DNA of 53,004 nt from Acidimicrobiales bacterium (GTDB lineage Bacteria; Actinomycetota; Acidimicrobiia; Acidimicrobiales; DATDAH01), in the NCBI GenBank assembly GCA_016794585.1, contig JAEUJM010000034.1, positions 1 through 53,004 on the forward strand, written 5' to 3'. A program made the position numbers and the translations under genes. Numbering within the stretch: position 1 is the first letter of the stretch; each line of letters starts with the position of its first letter. The notes beneath the pieces are model-generated. The model saw nothing but the letters and a program-made list of their open reading frames with translations, was not told the origin of the DNA and ran no database searches. Of this stretch, positions 15,766 through 23,598 are shown piece after piece.

Positions 15766-16656
15766 TCAGGGCTGCGCGCGCCTCGCCCGCACGAGCATGA
15801 CGCCGCCGAAGCCGATGGCGGCGAGCACCAGGACGACGAGGGCGATGCCCACCGACTCGTCGTCCTCGGTCCCGGCGGGCGACTCGGCCGACGTCGGCTC
15901 GAGCGCCGGGTCGTCCCCACCGTCGGCGGCCGCGGCATCCGTGTGGTGATCGTCGTCGCCCTCGTCGGCGGCCCCGTCCGTGTGGTGCCCGTCCTCGTCC
16001 TCGTCGGCCGCGCCGTCGGTGTGGTGGCCATCGTCGTCCGCCGTGGCGCCGTCCGAGTCGCCGTGATCACCGTCGTCGACGACGGCGCCGTCGCCCGAGT
16101 GGTCGCCCGAGTGGTCGTCGGAGCCGTCCTCCGGGTCCTGCCCGCCGCCGTGATCGTCCTCACCCGGGTCGGCGCCGGCGGGGAGCACGGTGAGGGTCGG
16201 GGCGGGATGCTCGGGCTCCTCCCCCTCACCGTCCCACACCTCGATCCACCGGAGCGTGCCCGTCTCGCAGGTCTGCACGGTCTTCAGCGGGAGCGTCCGG
16301 CCCTCGGTCCCCGGGTCAGGCGTGACCAGGAGCTCGAAGACCCCCGTCTCGTCGGCGGGGAGCTCGTTGCCCGGCTGCGCGGACCACGTGACCACGCCGG
16401 CGGTGTTGTCGAGCGACCAACCCGACCTGACCATGGCCGCCGCGTCGAGCCCATCGGGCAGGCGGACCTTCACCTCCGTGGTGGGCGAGTCGTCGCATCC
16501 GTGCTCGACGGCGAGGCCCACCTCCGTGTCCTCGCCCTCGGGGACCTCGGCGGGGTCGGGGTGGAGATGAGCCGAGGCGGGCAGGGCCGTCAGGAGCAGG
16601 AAGAGTGCGGCGGCGCCGACCGCCACGAGGGGGCGTCGGAGGGTGAGCGGTGACAT
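15766..16656 (-). CDS. YcnI-like (DUF1775) copper-associated protein with His/Asp-rich repeats
   Basis: A 296-residue exported, membrane-anchored protein. The signal peptide ends ALPASA before His30 (HLHPDP). An N-terminal histidine with a downstream tryptophan and acidic residue is the Cu(II) site described for YcnI proteins. The domain to about residue 165 fits DUF1775 (EVKVRLPDGLDAAAMVRSGWSLD, WSAQPG). Residues about 170-265 are low-complexity Asp/His/Gly, including three copies of a GHHTDGAADE-like unit, probably a flexible metal-binding linker. A C-terminal helix (about 271-291) anchors it. The ATG at 16656 gives a proper signal peptide; longer readings do not. Confidence 0.8.
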   Translation of the reverse strand: MSPLTLRRPLVAVGAAALFLLLTALPASAHLHPDPAEVPEGEDTEVGLAVEHGCDDSPTTEVKVRLPDGLDAAAMVRSGWSLDNTAGVVTWSAQPGNELPADETGVFELLVTPDPGTEGRTLPLKTVQTCETGTLRWIEVWDGEGEEPEHPAPTLTVLPAGADPGEDDHGGGQDPEDGSDDHSGDHSGDGAVVDDGDHGDSDGATADDDGHHTDGAADEDEDGHHTDGAADEGDDDHHTDAAAADGGDDPALEPTSAESPAGTEDDESVGIALVVLVLAAIGFGGVMLVRARRAQP

Positions 16657-16815
16657 GGGGGCTCCTTGCGATCTCGTCGGATGGTCGCATGCGCGGCGCG
16701 CTTGGTGCAGAGGTCGTCCGGCCGGCTGCGTTGGTTCCCGGGGATCGCCGAGCGGGCGTGCGTCCGGGGCCGGAGGAGAGGACGTTCGGCCCTCAGCAGC
16801 ACGACCGCCCACCGG

Positions 16816-16821
16816 TACCCT
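16816..16821 (+). promoter_or_regulatory. -10 box for the DUF305 gene
   Basis: TACCCT is 6 nt before the ATG at 16828, consistent with a leaderless transcript. Confidence 0.45.
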
Positions 16822-16827
16822 CAGAGC

Positions 16828-17517
16828 ATGGAGACGAGCGCCGCCGAACCGGCGGTCGACGAGCCCACGGACCCCTCCGAAGGCGAGGCCAACGGCGCGG
16901 ACGAGGGCGGGGACGGCCCCCGACGGGGGCTCTCCACCGCCAAGGTCGTGATCCTCGTGCTCGCCTGCGCCTTCCTGGCCGGCGCCGCCGGCTACCTGAT
17001 CGGCGACCGCACGTCCGGCCCGCCCGACAGCGCGGTCGACACCGGCTTCCTGCACGACATGCTCGACCACCACGAGCAGGCCGTGACCATGGCCAGCGTC
17101 ACGACGGCGAGCGCCTCCGACCCCGTCGTGCGCGACTTCGCCCGCGAGGTCCTGATCGAGCAGCGCTACGAGATCGGGCTGATGGACGCCTACCTCCAGG
17201 CGCGCGACGAGCAGCGGGGCGACCCCGACCGCGACGCCATGGCGTGGATGGGCCTGGGGATGCCGGTGGCCGAGATGCCGGGGTACGCCTCGGAGGAGGA
17301 GCTCGCGGCCCTCCAGTCGGCCGACCCTGACGAGCAGAACGAGCTCTTCCTCGAGCTGATGATCGCCCACCACCGCGGCGGCGTGGCCATGGCCGAGTAC
17401 GCCGCCCGCCACGCCGAGGACCCCCGGGTGCGCCGTCTCGCCGAGGTGATGGCCGACGTGCAGGCCAAGGAGATCATCGAGTACGAGCTGAAGCTGTCGG
17501 AGCTGCAGGGCGCCTGA
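16828..17517 (+). CDS. DUF305 family membrane-anchored protein
   Basis: A 229-residue protein with an acidic cytoplasmic N-terminus, one helix (about 37-57) and an exported four-helix DUF305 domain. The family signatures FLHDMLDHHEQAVTMA (about 74-89) and LELMIAHHRGGVAMAEYA (about 175-192) are both present, with their HH pairs. DUF305 proteins often occur with copper-resistance genes and have a ferritin-like fold; metal binding by the HH motifs is plausible. Its place at the end of the copper cluster fits this. Confidence 0.87.
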   Translation: METSAAEPAVDEPTDPSEGEANGADEGGDGPRRGLSTAKVVILVLACAFLAGAAGYLIGDRTSGPPDSAVDTGFLHDMLDHHEQAVTMASVTTASASDPVVRDFAREVLIEQRYEIGLMDAYLQARDEQRGDPDRDAMAWMGLGMPVAEMPGYASEEELAALQSADPDEQNELFLELMIAHHRGGVAMAEYAARHAEDPRVRRLAEVMADVQAKEIIEYELKLSELQGA

Positions 17518-17539
17518 GCCTCAGCCGCAACCCGACGCG

Positions 17540-17589
17540 ACGAGGTCCCTCCTGCGGGGCGTCGCAACGCCTCGGAGGAGGGACCTCGT
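17540..17589. terminator. Strong hairpin between DUF305 gene and tRNA-Tyr
   Basis: A 14-bp perfect inverted repeat (ACGAGGTCCCTCCT at 17540-17553 with AGGAGGGACCTCGT at 17576-17589) encloses a further GGCGT/ACGCC stem. It starts 22 nt after the DUF305 stop and its right arm reaches the encoded CCA end of tRNA-Tyr. It can serve as terminator for both converging transcripts. No T-run follows on either strand. Confidence 0.65.
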
Positions 17590-17673
17590 GGTGGGCCGGG
17601 GAGGATTTGAACCTCCGTAGGCTATGCCGACGGGTTTACAGCCCGTTCCCTTTGGCCACTCGGGCACCGACCC
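17589..17673 (-). tRNA. tRNA-Tyr (GTA anticodon)
   Basis: Minus-strand class II tRNA with a long variable arm. Acceptor stem is GGGTCGG/CCGGCCC, D arm GCCCGAGTGGCC, anticodon stem ACGGG/CCCGT with loop CTGTAAA (anticodon GTA), T arm GGAGG TTCAAAT CCTCC. Discriminator A, and CCA is encoded at 17591-17589. The CCA end touches the hairpin at 17540-17589. Confidence 0.93.
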
Positions 17674-17704
17674 TTGGAGCCATGCAGACTACCGCCTGTA
17701 GGGT
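17674..17704 (+). promoter_or_regulatory. Promoter of the YajQ-family gene
   Basis: TTGGAG (17674-17679), 19-nt gap, TAGGGT (17699-17704), then 6 nt to the ATG at 17711. It begins right next to the 5' end of the divergent tRNA-Tyr gene. The arrangement predicts a leaderless mRNA. Confidence 0.5.
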
Positions 17705-17710
17705 CGCGTC

Positions 17711-18199
17711 ATGCCAACGTTCGACGTCGTCTCCGAGGTGGACGCACAAGAGGTGCGCAACGCGGTCGACCAGGCCAGCCGCGAGCTGGGCCAGCGGTAC
17801 GACTTCAAGGGCACCAACTCGTCCATCGAGCTGGGTGACAACGAGATCACCCTGCACACCGCCAGCGAGGACCGCCTCACCGCCCTCAAGCAGCTCCTCG
17901 AGGAGAAGCTGGTCAAGCGCAAGGTCAGCCTGAAGGCCCTCGACTACGGCAAGGTCGAGGAGGCGTCCGGCAGCACGGTCCGCCAGGTCGTCACCCTCGC
18001 CGCCGGCATCTCGTCCGACAAGGCCCGCGAGCTCAACAAGTTCATCAAGGGTCTCGGCCTCAAGGGCGTCCAGTCCCAGACCCAGGCCGACCAGCTGCGG
18101 GTGAGCGGCAAGAAGCGCGACGACCTCCAGGCCGTCATCGCCGCCCTGCGGGAAGAGGACTTCGGCATCCCCCTGTCCTTCAGCAACTTCCGCGACTAG
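17711..18199 (+). CDS. YajQ-family cyclic-di-GMP/nucleotide-binding protein
   Basis: A 162-residue protein matching the whole YajQ family length. It starts MPTFDVVSEVDAQEVRNAVD, contains the conserved RYDFKGTNSSIEL (about 29-41), and ends DFGIPLSFSNFRD, which is almost invariant in the family. Some members bind cyclic di-GMP and act with a transcription factor; in others the role is unknown. The gene is monocistronic with its own promoter. Confidence 0.95.
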   Translation: MPTFDVVSEVDAQEVRNAVDQASRELGQRYDFKGTNSSIELGDNEITLHTASEDRLTALKQLLEEKLVKRKVSLKALDYGKVEEASGSTVRQVVTLAAGISSDKARELNKFIKGLGLKGVQSQTQADQLRVSGKKRDDLQAVIAALREEDFGIPLSFSNFRD

Positions 18200-18206
18200 C
18201 TGTACT

Positions 18207-18231
18207 CGGCCGGGACCAGCACGTCCGGCCG
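18207..18231. terminator. Hairpin between convergent YajQ and Uma2 genes
   Basis: CGGCCGGGAC (18207-18216) pairs with GTCCGGCCG (18223-18231), with one bulged base and a 6-nt loop. It lies between two converging stops (18199 and 18242) and probably terminates both. No T-run. Confidence 0.55.
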
Positions 18232-18241
18232 CGCATGTTGA

Positions 18242-18802
18242 TCAGCGGGCGAACAGCTCGGCGACGTCGAGGGTGAGGCCCGGGAGGAGCGGCGTCGACA
18301 GCGCTTCGCCGGGGGCCACCTCGATGGTGACGTCGAAGCTGGGCGACTCCGGCTGCGACCGCCGGTGGACGATGACCCGGTCCCGTGCGGTGTCGACCAG
18401 CCAGAGCTCGGGGAGGCCAGCGGCCTCGTAGCCGTCCTTCTTCGTCCCGATGTCGAAGCGCCACGTGCTGGGCGAGCGGATCTCGACGGCCAGGTCGGGC
18501 ATGCCGTCGAACCTCAGCGGCCCGGGCACGCGCTCGGGCGTCGACCACCAGAGGTCCGGGAGGTACACGTTGAACTCGCCCACGGGCACGTCCATCTCCA
18601 GGCCGGGCTCACCGAGTCCAGGGTGCGCTCGGCGGAAGGTCTCGAGCTCGTACGCCAGCCAGAGGAGGATCCGCTGGTGCCTCATGCTGGGTGCGTTCAC
18701 CACGATCTCCCCGTCGATCAGTTGCGTGTGCCTCTGTTCGCCAGGGAGGGCGAAGAACTCATCCACCGTGAGGCGCGGGTGCGGCTGCGCGGTCACGGCC
18801 AT
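18242..18802 (-). CDS. Uma2-family PD-(D/E)XK nuclease-fold protein
   Basis: A 186-residue protein of the Uma2/DUF820 family. Visible features are LTVDEFFALP at the N-terminus, LIDGEIVVNAPSMRHQRIL, the acidic core PDLAVEIRSPST (about 113-124) and KKDGYEAAGLPELWLVD (about 131-147), which give the D-ExR-K pattern of the nuclease fold. The family is very common in actinobacteria and cyanobacteria; its in vivo role is not established. The start at 18802 is supported by a very good promoter 6 nt upstream. Confidence 0.87.
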   Translation of the reverse strand: MAVTAQPHPRLTVDEFFALPGEQRHTQLIDGEIVVNAPSMRHQRILLWLAYELETFRRAHPGLGEPGLEMDVPVGEFNVYLPDLWWSTPERVPGPLRFDGMPDLAVEIRSPSTWRFDIGTKKDGYEAAGLPELWLVDTARDRVIVHRRSQPESPSFDVTIEVAPGEALSTPLLPGLTLDVAELFAR

Positions 18803-18808
18803 GAGGCG

Positions 18809-18837
18809 ACCGTACCGACGCCGGTCACCACTGACAA
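18809..18837 (-). promoter_or_regulatory. Promoter of the Uma2 gene
   Basis: On the minus strand TTGTCA (18837-18832), a 17-nt gap and TACGGT (18814-18809) make one of the best sigma-70-type matches in the window. The ATG follows after 6 nt, so the mRNA is probably leaderless. Confidence 0.6.
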
Positions 18838-18894
18838 GGGGTGGTGCACCCAGGGTCGCCTGGTAAGGGTCCCAGAGCGTCCAGCAATGGGTAC

Positions 18895-19230
18895 TCAGGG
18901 GATGGCGACGACGTCGCAGGACAGGGTGACGTCGAAGCCGTCGCTGCGGCACTCGTCGAAGCCGGGGCCGCCGACGAAGTCGTCCGTGCCGCGTCCGCCG
19001 GTCAGCAGGTCGTCCCCGGGACCGCCGGAGAGGCGGTCGGGGCCGGCGCCGCCGCTGAGCGCGACGACGTGGTCGCCGCCGCGCAGGTCGTCGGCGTGGG
19101 GCCCGCCGGAGAGGCGATCCCGACCCGCGCCCCCGACCGCGAGGTCACGGCCGGCACCGCCACGGAAGGTGTCGGCCCCACCGACGCCGCAGAAGGTGTC
19201 GTCCCCGCCGAGGCCACGTGGACCCACCAC
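18895..19230 (-). pseudogene. RTX-repeat fragment, probable remnant of a calcium-binding protein
   Basis: A 111-residue reading frame made almost only of RTX-like nonapeptides (GGAGRDRLSGG, GGPGDDLLTGG) and a closing DGFDVTLSCDVVAIP. The frame is blocked by a TAG 6 nt before the only GTG, so it has no signal peptide and no upstream domain. The neighbouring intact gene at 19328 ends in a very similar RTX block with the same type of ending (CETRIGIP). This looks like a duplicated or detached C-terminal end. An intact small protein is possible but less likely, as no ribosome-binding site or promoter is visible. Confidence 0.5.
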
Positions 19231-19327
19231 CGACGTCTAGCGTTGCCGACGATCGAACGCATGCCTGTCTACCCGCGAGCCGGTCCGGGGGCTGGACGAA
19301 GGGACACGCGCCAGCCCGGGCGGACGG

Positions 19328-20707
19328 TCAAGGGATGCCGATCCTCGTCTCGCAGCGGACGCCGGTGTCGGCGCCGGCCTGACCGTGACAGGTGTCGCCA
19401 CCCTTCCCCCCGTCCAAGGCATCGTTGCCGTCGCCGCCCTTCACGACGTCGGAGCCGGCGCTACCGAGGAGCACGTCGGCGCCGGCGTCACCCTTGAGCA
19501 GGTCGGCGTGCTCGCCGCCGACGAGGTCGTCACGCCCGAGGCCGCCGAGCAGGGTGTCCCGTCCGGGACCTCCCCGGGCCCGGTCACGACCCGCGCCGCC
19601 GTCGAAGGCGTCGTCGCCGTCGAACCCGCAGAACAGGTCATCGCCGCCGAGGCCCTCGACGTCGTCGTCACCGGGCGTGCCCGCGATCACGTCGTCCCCC
19701 TCGGTGGGTGACTGGCCCTGCCCGAGGTCGACGGTGACATCCTGGCCGTTGCACTGGGTGACGGGTGCGGTGTAGGTGATCTCCACCCGCCCGTCGCCGG
19801 CCCGGTCCGCGGCGATCAGGCCTCCTCCGCCGGCCGATCCGCCGCCACCACCGCCGCCGCCGCCAAGACTCGGGGCACTCCCGCCCCCGCCACCGCCGAA
19901 GAGGCCGCCCCCACCGCCACCGCCGCTCTGGCAGCTCACGAAGGTCGTGGGTGCCGTGGTGCCTCCGGATCCGATGCCACCGTCGCCGTAGCCGCCGCCG
20001 TTGTTCGGTTGGCTTCCCGCACCGCCGCCGAACTGTGTCCCGCCGGCGCCACCGTTGCCCTCACCGGCGCCGCCCTCGAACGACCCACCGGTGCCGCCGT
20101 CGAACGCCGCGACGGCGGAGTTCGGGGCCCCGATCGCGGCCGACACCGCGCTGCCGCCTGCCCCGCCGCCGCCAGGGGCGACGACGACTCGCTCATCGAG
20201 GGTCGAGCCCGCTTGGCGGACGTCCGAGGCACCACCGCCGCCACCGCCGCCGGCCCCGCAGTTCCGGTCGGCCTCGAACACGTCCAACTGGGAGGGCGCT
20301 CCGTTCGCTCCACCGTTGAAGCCACCGCTTCCTGCGGTGGCCGAGGGGGAATTGGTGGCCGAGCCGTCCCCCCCCTGACCACCGACGTAGACCTCGAGCA
20401 CCTCGCCGGGGTTGACGGCGACATCCCCTCGGACGTGGGCACCGAGTCCGCCGGCGGAGGTCCCGTTGACCAGGCCGGCTACCGCGGCACCATCGCCACC
20501 CTGGGCGCCGTAGGCGTCGATGGACACGAGCGCGACCCCGTCGGGCACGGTGAAGGTCTGCGCGACGCCCGTGAACTCGAAGACCGACGTGGCCTCACGA
20601 GGGCCGGCGCTCTCGGGGGTGGCGACCCGGGCCGCTACCGGCGTCGTCCCCGCCAAGACCAGGAACACTGCCCCGGCCGTCGCTACGAACACCCATCCTC
20701 GAGTCAT
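19328..20707 (-). CDS. Secreted Gly-rich protein with C-terminal RTX calcium-binding repeats
   Basis: A 459-residue exported protein. A signal peptide (about 1-26, ending VAARVATP) is followed by a beta segment FEFTGVAQTFTVPDGVALVSIDAYGAQGGDG, the start of a glycine-rich (LTK-like) domain. Glycine runs extend to about residue 305, and eight to ten RTX nonapeptides (GGAGRDRARGG, GGLGRDDLVGG) occupy about 330-440. RTX repeats fold as a beta-roll when binding calcium outside the cell. Several cysteines in the Gly-rich and last parts (NCGAG, SCQSG, DTCHG, VRCET) may form disulfides. The role is probably at the surface; the ligand is unknown. Confidence 0.8.
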   Translation of the reverse strand: MTRGWVFVATAGAVFLVLAGTTPVAARVATPESAGPREATSVFEFTGVAQTFTVPDGVALVSIDAYGAQGGDGAAVAGLVNGTSAGGLGAHVRGDVAVNPGEVLEVYVGGQGGDGSATNSPSATAGSGGFNGGANGAPSQLDVFEADRNCGAGGGGGGGASDVRQAGSTLDERVVVAPGGGGAGGSAVSAAIGAPNSAVAAFDGGTGGSFEGGAGEGNGGAGGTQFGGGAGSQPNNGGGYGDGGIGSGGTTAPTTFVSCQSGGGGGGGLFGGGGGGSAPSLGGGGGGGGGSAGGGGLIAADRAGDGRVEITYTAPVTQCNGQDVTVDLGQGQSPTEGDDVIAGTPGDDDVEGLGGDDLFCGFDGDDAFDGGAGRDRARGGPGRDTLLGGLGRDDLVGGEHADLLKGDAGADVLLGSAGSDVVKGGDGNDALDGGKGGDTCHGQAGADTGVRCETRIGIP

Positions 20708-20734
20708 GATCCGCTCCGTTCGACGACTCCCCGG

Positions 20735-20740
20735 ATCGTA
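20735..20740 (-). promoter_or_regulatory. -10 box for the Gly-rich/RTX gene
   Basis: TACGAT on the minus strand lies 27 nt before the ATG at 20707, leaving room for a leader with the purine-rich CGGAGCGG. This gene is therefore unlike the leaderless ones around it. Confidence 0.3.
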
Positions 20741-20816
20741 GACCGCGCGGTCGGCGAGGCCGGAGCGTCAGCGGGCGAGGGGACTCGTGGGGAGGATCCG
20801 CTGGTGCCCCACCTCG

Positions 20817-21320
20817 CTACGAGTCGTAGTAGCCGGAGTGGATGTAGACGCAGGGGATGTCGTTGGCGTGGAACATGTCGACGTTGCGCCGGTCGTCCTC
20901 GAAGGCGAGGCGGAGGTCGAAGCCGTAGTCGCGCAGTTCGGCGACGGTGCGGTCCTTGAAATGGCGGGACGCCATGTAGTCGGCGTGCTCGCGCATGATG
21001 AGGAGATCCCAGCGCAGCCCGTAGCGGTCGAGCCACCCCAGGGTCTGGGGCTGCACCCGGATGGGGCGGGCCGTGAGCAGGATCACCGAGAGGTCCTGGT
21101 CGAGCAGGGAGAGGAGACGCGCCACCTCGTCGATGAGGGGGTCGTCACCGCAGGCCCGGAAGAACGACTCCCAGTCGCGCCGTGGGTATTCGAGGTAGTG
21201 CTGGCGACCGGCGGCGTCGGAGAGCACCCCATCCATGTCGAACACGACCGCGGGGCCGGGTTCGACCCGACCTTCACGCCAGTACCAGTTGTACCAATCG
21301 CCCGCGACGGCACCCGGCAC
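20817..21320 (-). CDS. HAD-superfamily phosphatase
   Basis: A 167-residue HAD protein with no large cap. Motif I is VVFDMDGVLSD (about 25-35, nucleophile and general acid aspartates), motif II is ILLTARP (threonine), and motif III/IV is LAFEDDRRNVDMF. The shape is like small HAD phosphatases of the polynucleotide-kinase 3'-phosphatase or 5'-nucleotidase type. The start lies 6 nt after the acetyl-CoA synthetase stop, so the two are co-transcribed, though no functional link is obvious. The substrate is unknown. Confidence 0.82.
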   Translation of the reverse strand: MPGAVAGDWYNWYWREGRVEPGPAVVFDMDGVLSDAAGRQHYLEYPRRDWESFFRACGDDPLIDEVARLLSLLDQDLSVILLTARPIRVQPQTLGWLDRYGLRWDLLIMREHADYMASRHFKDRTVAELRDYGFDLRLAFEDDRRNVDMFHANDIPCVYIHSGYYDS

Positions 21321-21326
21321 CCGGGC

Positions 21327-23282
21327 TCAGTCCTCCTGGGGCGAGTCGGCCGCCCGGTTCCGGATCTCGTCCACCACTGACGGGTCGGCCAGGGTGGTGG
21401 TGTCGCCCAGGACGTGACCATCGGCCACGTCCCGCAGCAAGCGCCGCATGATCTTGCCGCTGCGGGTCTTGGGCAGGTCGGGGACGAAGATCACCGTCTT
21501 GGGGCGGGCCGTGGGGCCGATCTTCTTGGCCACGTGGCCGCGCAGCTCCTCGCCCAGCTCGGGGCTGGCGGTCTGGTCGCCCTTCAAGATGACGTAGGCC
21601 ATGATGGCCTGACCGGTGGTCGGGTCGTTGGCCCCGACGACGGCGGACTCGGCCACCGACGGGTGGTCGACCAGGGCGGACTCGACCTCAGTGGTGGACA
21701 CCCGGTGGCCCGAGACGTTCATCACGTCGTCCACCCGACCCAGCAGCCACAGGTAGCCGTCGTCGTCGATCTTGGCACCGTCACCGGCGAAGTACCGGCC
21801 CGGGTACCTGCTCCAGTAGGTGTCGTGGTAGCGCTCGGGGTCGCCGTAGATGCCGCGCAGCATCCCTGGCCAGGGGCGGGTGAGGGTGAGGTAGCCGCCG
21901 CCGCGCTCGATGGGGTTCCCGGCGTCGTCCACCACCTCGACGCCGATGCCGGGCAGCGGGAAGGTGGCCGAGCCGGGCTTGGTGGTCGTCACGCCCGGCA
22001 GCGGGGTGATCATGTGGCCGCCGGTCTCGGTCTGCCACCAGGTGTCCACGATCGGGCAGCGCTCGCCGCCGATGTGCTCGTGGTACCACATCCACGCCTC
22101 GGGGTTGATGGGCTCGCCCACCGTCCCGAGCACCCGCAGGCTCGACAGGTCGTGCTTCTGGGGCTCCTGCGTGCCCCACTTCATGAAGGTGCGGATGGCC
22201 GTCGGCGCCGTGTACAGCTGGGTGACGCCGTAGGTCTCGACGATCTGCCAGAGGCGGTCCTTGCCCGGCGTGTCGGGCGTGCCCTCGTAGATGACCGAGG
22301 TGGCCCCGTTGGTGAGGGGCCCGTAGACGATGTAGCTGTGGCCCGTCACCCAGCCGATGTCGGCCGCACACCAGTAGGTGTCCTCGTCGGGCTTGAGGTC
22401 GAAGACGTACTTGTGGCTGAAGGCGACGTGGGTGAGGTAACCGCCGGTGGTGTGCATGATGCCCTTGGGCTTGGCGGTGGTGCCCGAGGTGTAGAGCAGG
22501 AAGAGCAGGTCCTCGGAGCCCATGGGCTCGGCCGGGCAGTCCGTGGAGGCCGTCTCCATGAGCTCGTGGTACCAGTGATCTCGGCCCTCGGCCATCTCGA
22601 CGTCCTGGCCGGTCCGTTCGACCACGACGACCGAGCGCACCGACGGGGTCGAGCCCACGGCGGCATCCACGTTGACCTTCAGGCCCGAGGCCGCGCCCCG
22701 GCGGTACCCGCCGTCGGCGGTGATGACCACCCCGCACTCGGCGTCGTTGATGCGGTCGATGAGCGAGTCGGGCGAGAACCCCCCGAACACGACCGAGTGG
22801 GCGGCGCCGATGCGGGCGCAGGCCAACATGGCCACCGGCAGCTCGGGGATCATCGGCATGTAGATCGCCACCCGGTCGCCCTTGGCCACCCCGAGTCCCT
22901 TCAGGACGTTGGCGAACCTCCGGACCTCGTCGTAGAGGTCCGAGTAGGTGATGGTGCGGGTGTCCCCCGGCTCGCCCTCCCAGTGGTAGGCGACCTTGTC
23001 CCCTCGGCCGGCCTCGACGTGGCGGTCGAGGCAGTTGTACGAGACGTTGAGCTCACCGCCGAGGAACCACTTCGCGTCCGGGAGGTCCCACTCGAGCACC
23101 GTGTCGAAGTCACGGCTCCAGCTGACCAGCTCGCGGGCCTGGCGGGCCCAGAAGGCCTCGAAATCGGCGTCGGCCTCGTCGTAGAGCGACCGGTCGTTGG
23201 CGAGCGCGCTCGCGGCGAACTCGGCCGGCGGCGGGAAGGTGCGGTCCTCGCTGAAGTAGTTCTCGATCGTCGGTTCGGACAT
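21327..23282 (-). CDS. acs: Acetyl-CoA synthetase (AMP-forming)
   Basis: A 651-residue enzyme of the usual length, which converts acetate, ATP and CoA to acetyl-CoA through an acetyl-adenylate. Diagnostic motifs are [11 protein letters not shown] (about 262-272), [30 protein letters not shown] and [11 protein letters not shown] (about 604-614). The lysine in the last motif is the one acetylated to control this enzyme family. The ATG at 23282 has AGGAG 8 nt upstream. The HAD gene follows in the same operon. Confidence 0.95.
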   Translation of the reverse strand: MSEPTIENYFSEDRTFPPPAEFAASALANDRSLYDEADADFEAFWARQARELVSWSRDFDTVLEWDLPDAKWFLGGELNVSYNCLDRHVEAGRGDKVAYHWEGEPGDTRTITYSDLYDEVRRFANVLKGLGVAKGDRVAIYMPMIPELPVAMLACARIGAAHSVVFGGFSPDSLIDRINDAECGVVITADGGYRRGAASGLKVNVDAAVGSTPSVRSVVVVERTGQDVEMAEGRDHWYHELMETASTDCPAEPMGSEDLLFLLYTSGTTAKPKGIMHTTGGYLTHVAFSHKYVFDLKPDEDTYWCAADIGWVTGHSYIVYGPLTNGATSVIYEGTPDTPGKDRLWQIVETYGVTQLYTAPTAIRTFMKWGTQEPQKHDLSSLRVLGTVGEPINPEAWMWYHEHIGGERCPIVDTWWQTETGGHMITPLPGVTTTKPGSATFPLPGIGVEVVDDAGNPIERGGGYLTLTRPWPGMLRGIYGDPERYHDTYWSRYPGRYFAGDGAKIDDDGYLWLLGRVDDVMNVSGHRVSTTEVESALVDHPSVAESAVVGANDPTTGQAIMAYVILKGDQTASPELGEELRGHVAKKIGPTARPKTVIFVPDLPKTRSGKIMRRLLRDVADGHVLGDTTTLADPSVVDEIRNRAADSPQED

Positions 23283-23598
23283 CGGTGGATCTCCTGGCTG
23301 GCCGGGTCGGGGCCCCCGTCGGGCCGCGGGCTGCTCGAACCGATCCTACTGACGCGCCGAGAACACGGGGTCCGCCGGATCGAGGTGCCTTCGACTGCCA
23401 GGAGCTGGTGGTCGGCCTCTGACGCGTGCCGCTCCCACCACCCACCGAGGTCAGCGCAGCGGTCTGCAGCACGCCGGGGCCCGGCGCCGATCAGTGCGAC
23501 CGATTGCGGTCTCGGCGCCTGAACCGCCGGTACGTGCCCGAATGAGGGATCCCCTCCCCTCGGCCGCAAGGGGGCCACCTAATGTGAACCCCGAACCC
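23283..23598. other. Divergent intergenic region between acs and the LuxR-type regulator
   Basis: No gene is supported in this 300-nt stretch. On the minus strand there is AGGAG for acs and a TAGGAT -10-like box (23348-23343). On the plus strand a small GACCG-ATTG-CGGTC hairpin occurs around 23498-23512, and AAGGGGG (23568-23574) could serve a GTG start at 23584 for the regulator. Regulation of acs by the neighbouring regulator is possible but not shown. Confidence 0.45.
23343..23348 (-). promoter_or_regulatory. Possible -10 box for acs
   Basis: TAGGAT on the minus strand, about 60 nt before the acs ATG, consistent with a normal leader carrying the AGGAG ribosome-binding site. Confidence 0.3.

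Noticed and set aside
19328..20707. Possible PE-PGRS or CRISPR-like repeat region
   Set aside because: Repeats are Gly-rich and RTX codons in one open frame with a signal peptide; no PE domain and no spacers.
21414..23522. Long plus-strand frame opposite acs
   Set aside because: Acetyl-CoA synthetase motifs are complete on the minus strand; the plus-strand frame has only low-complexity His/Asp/Gly sequence.
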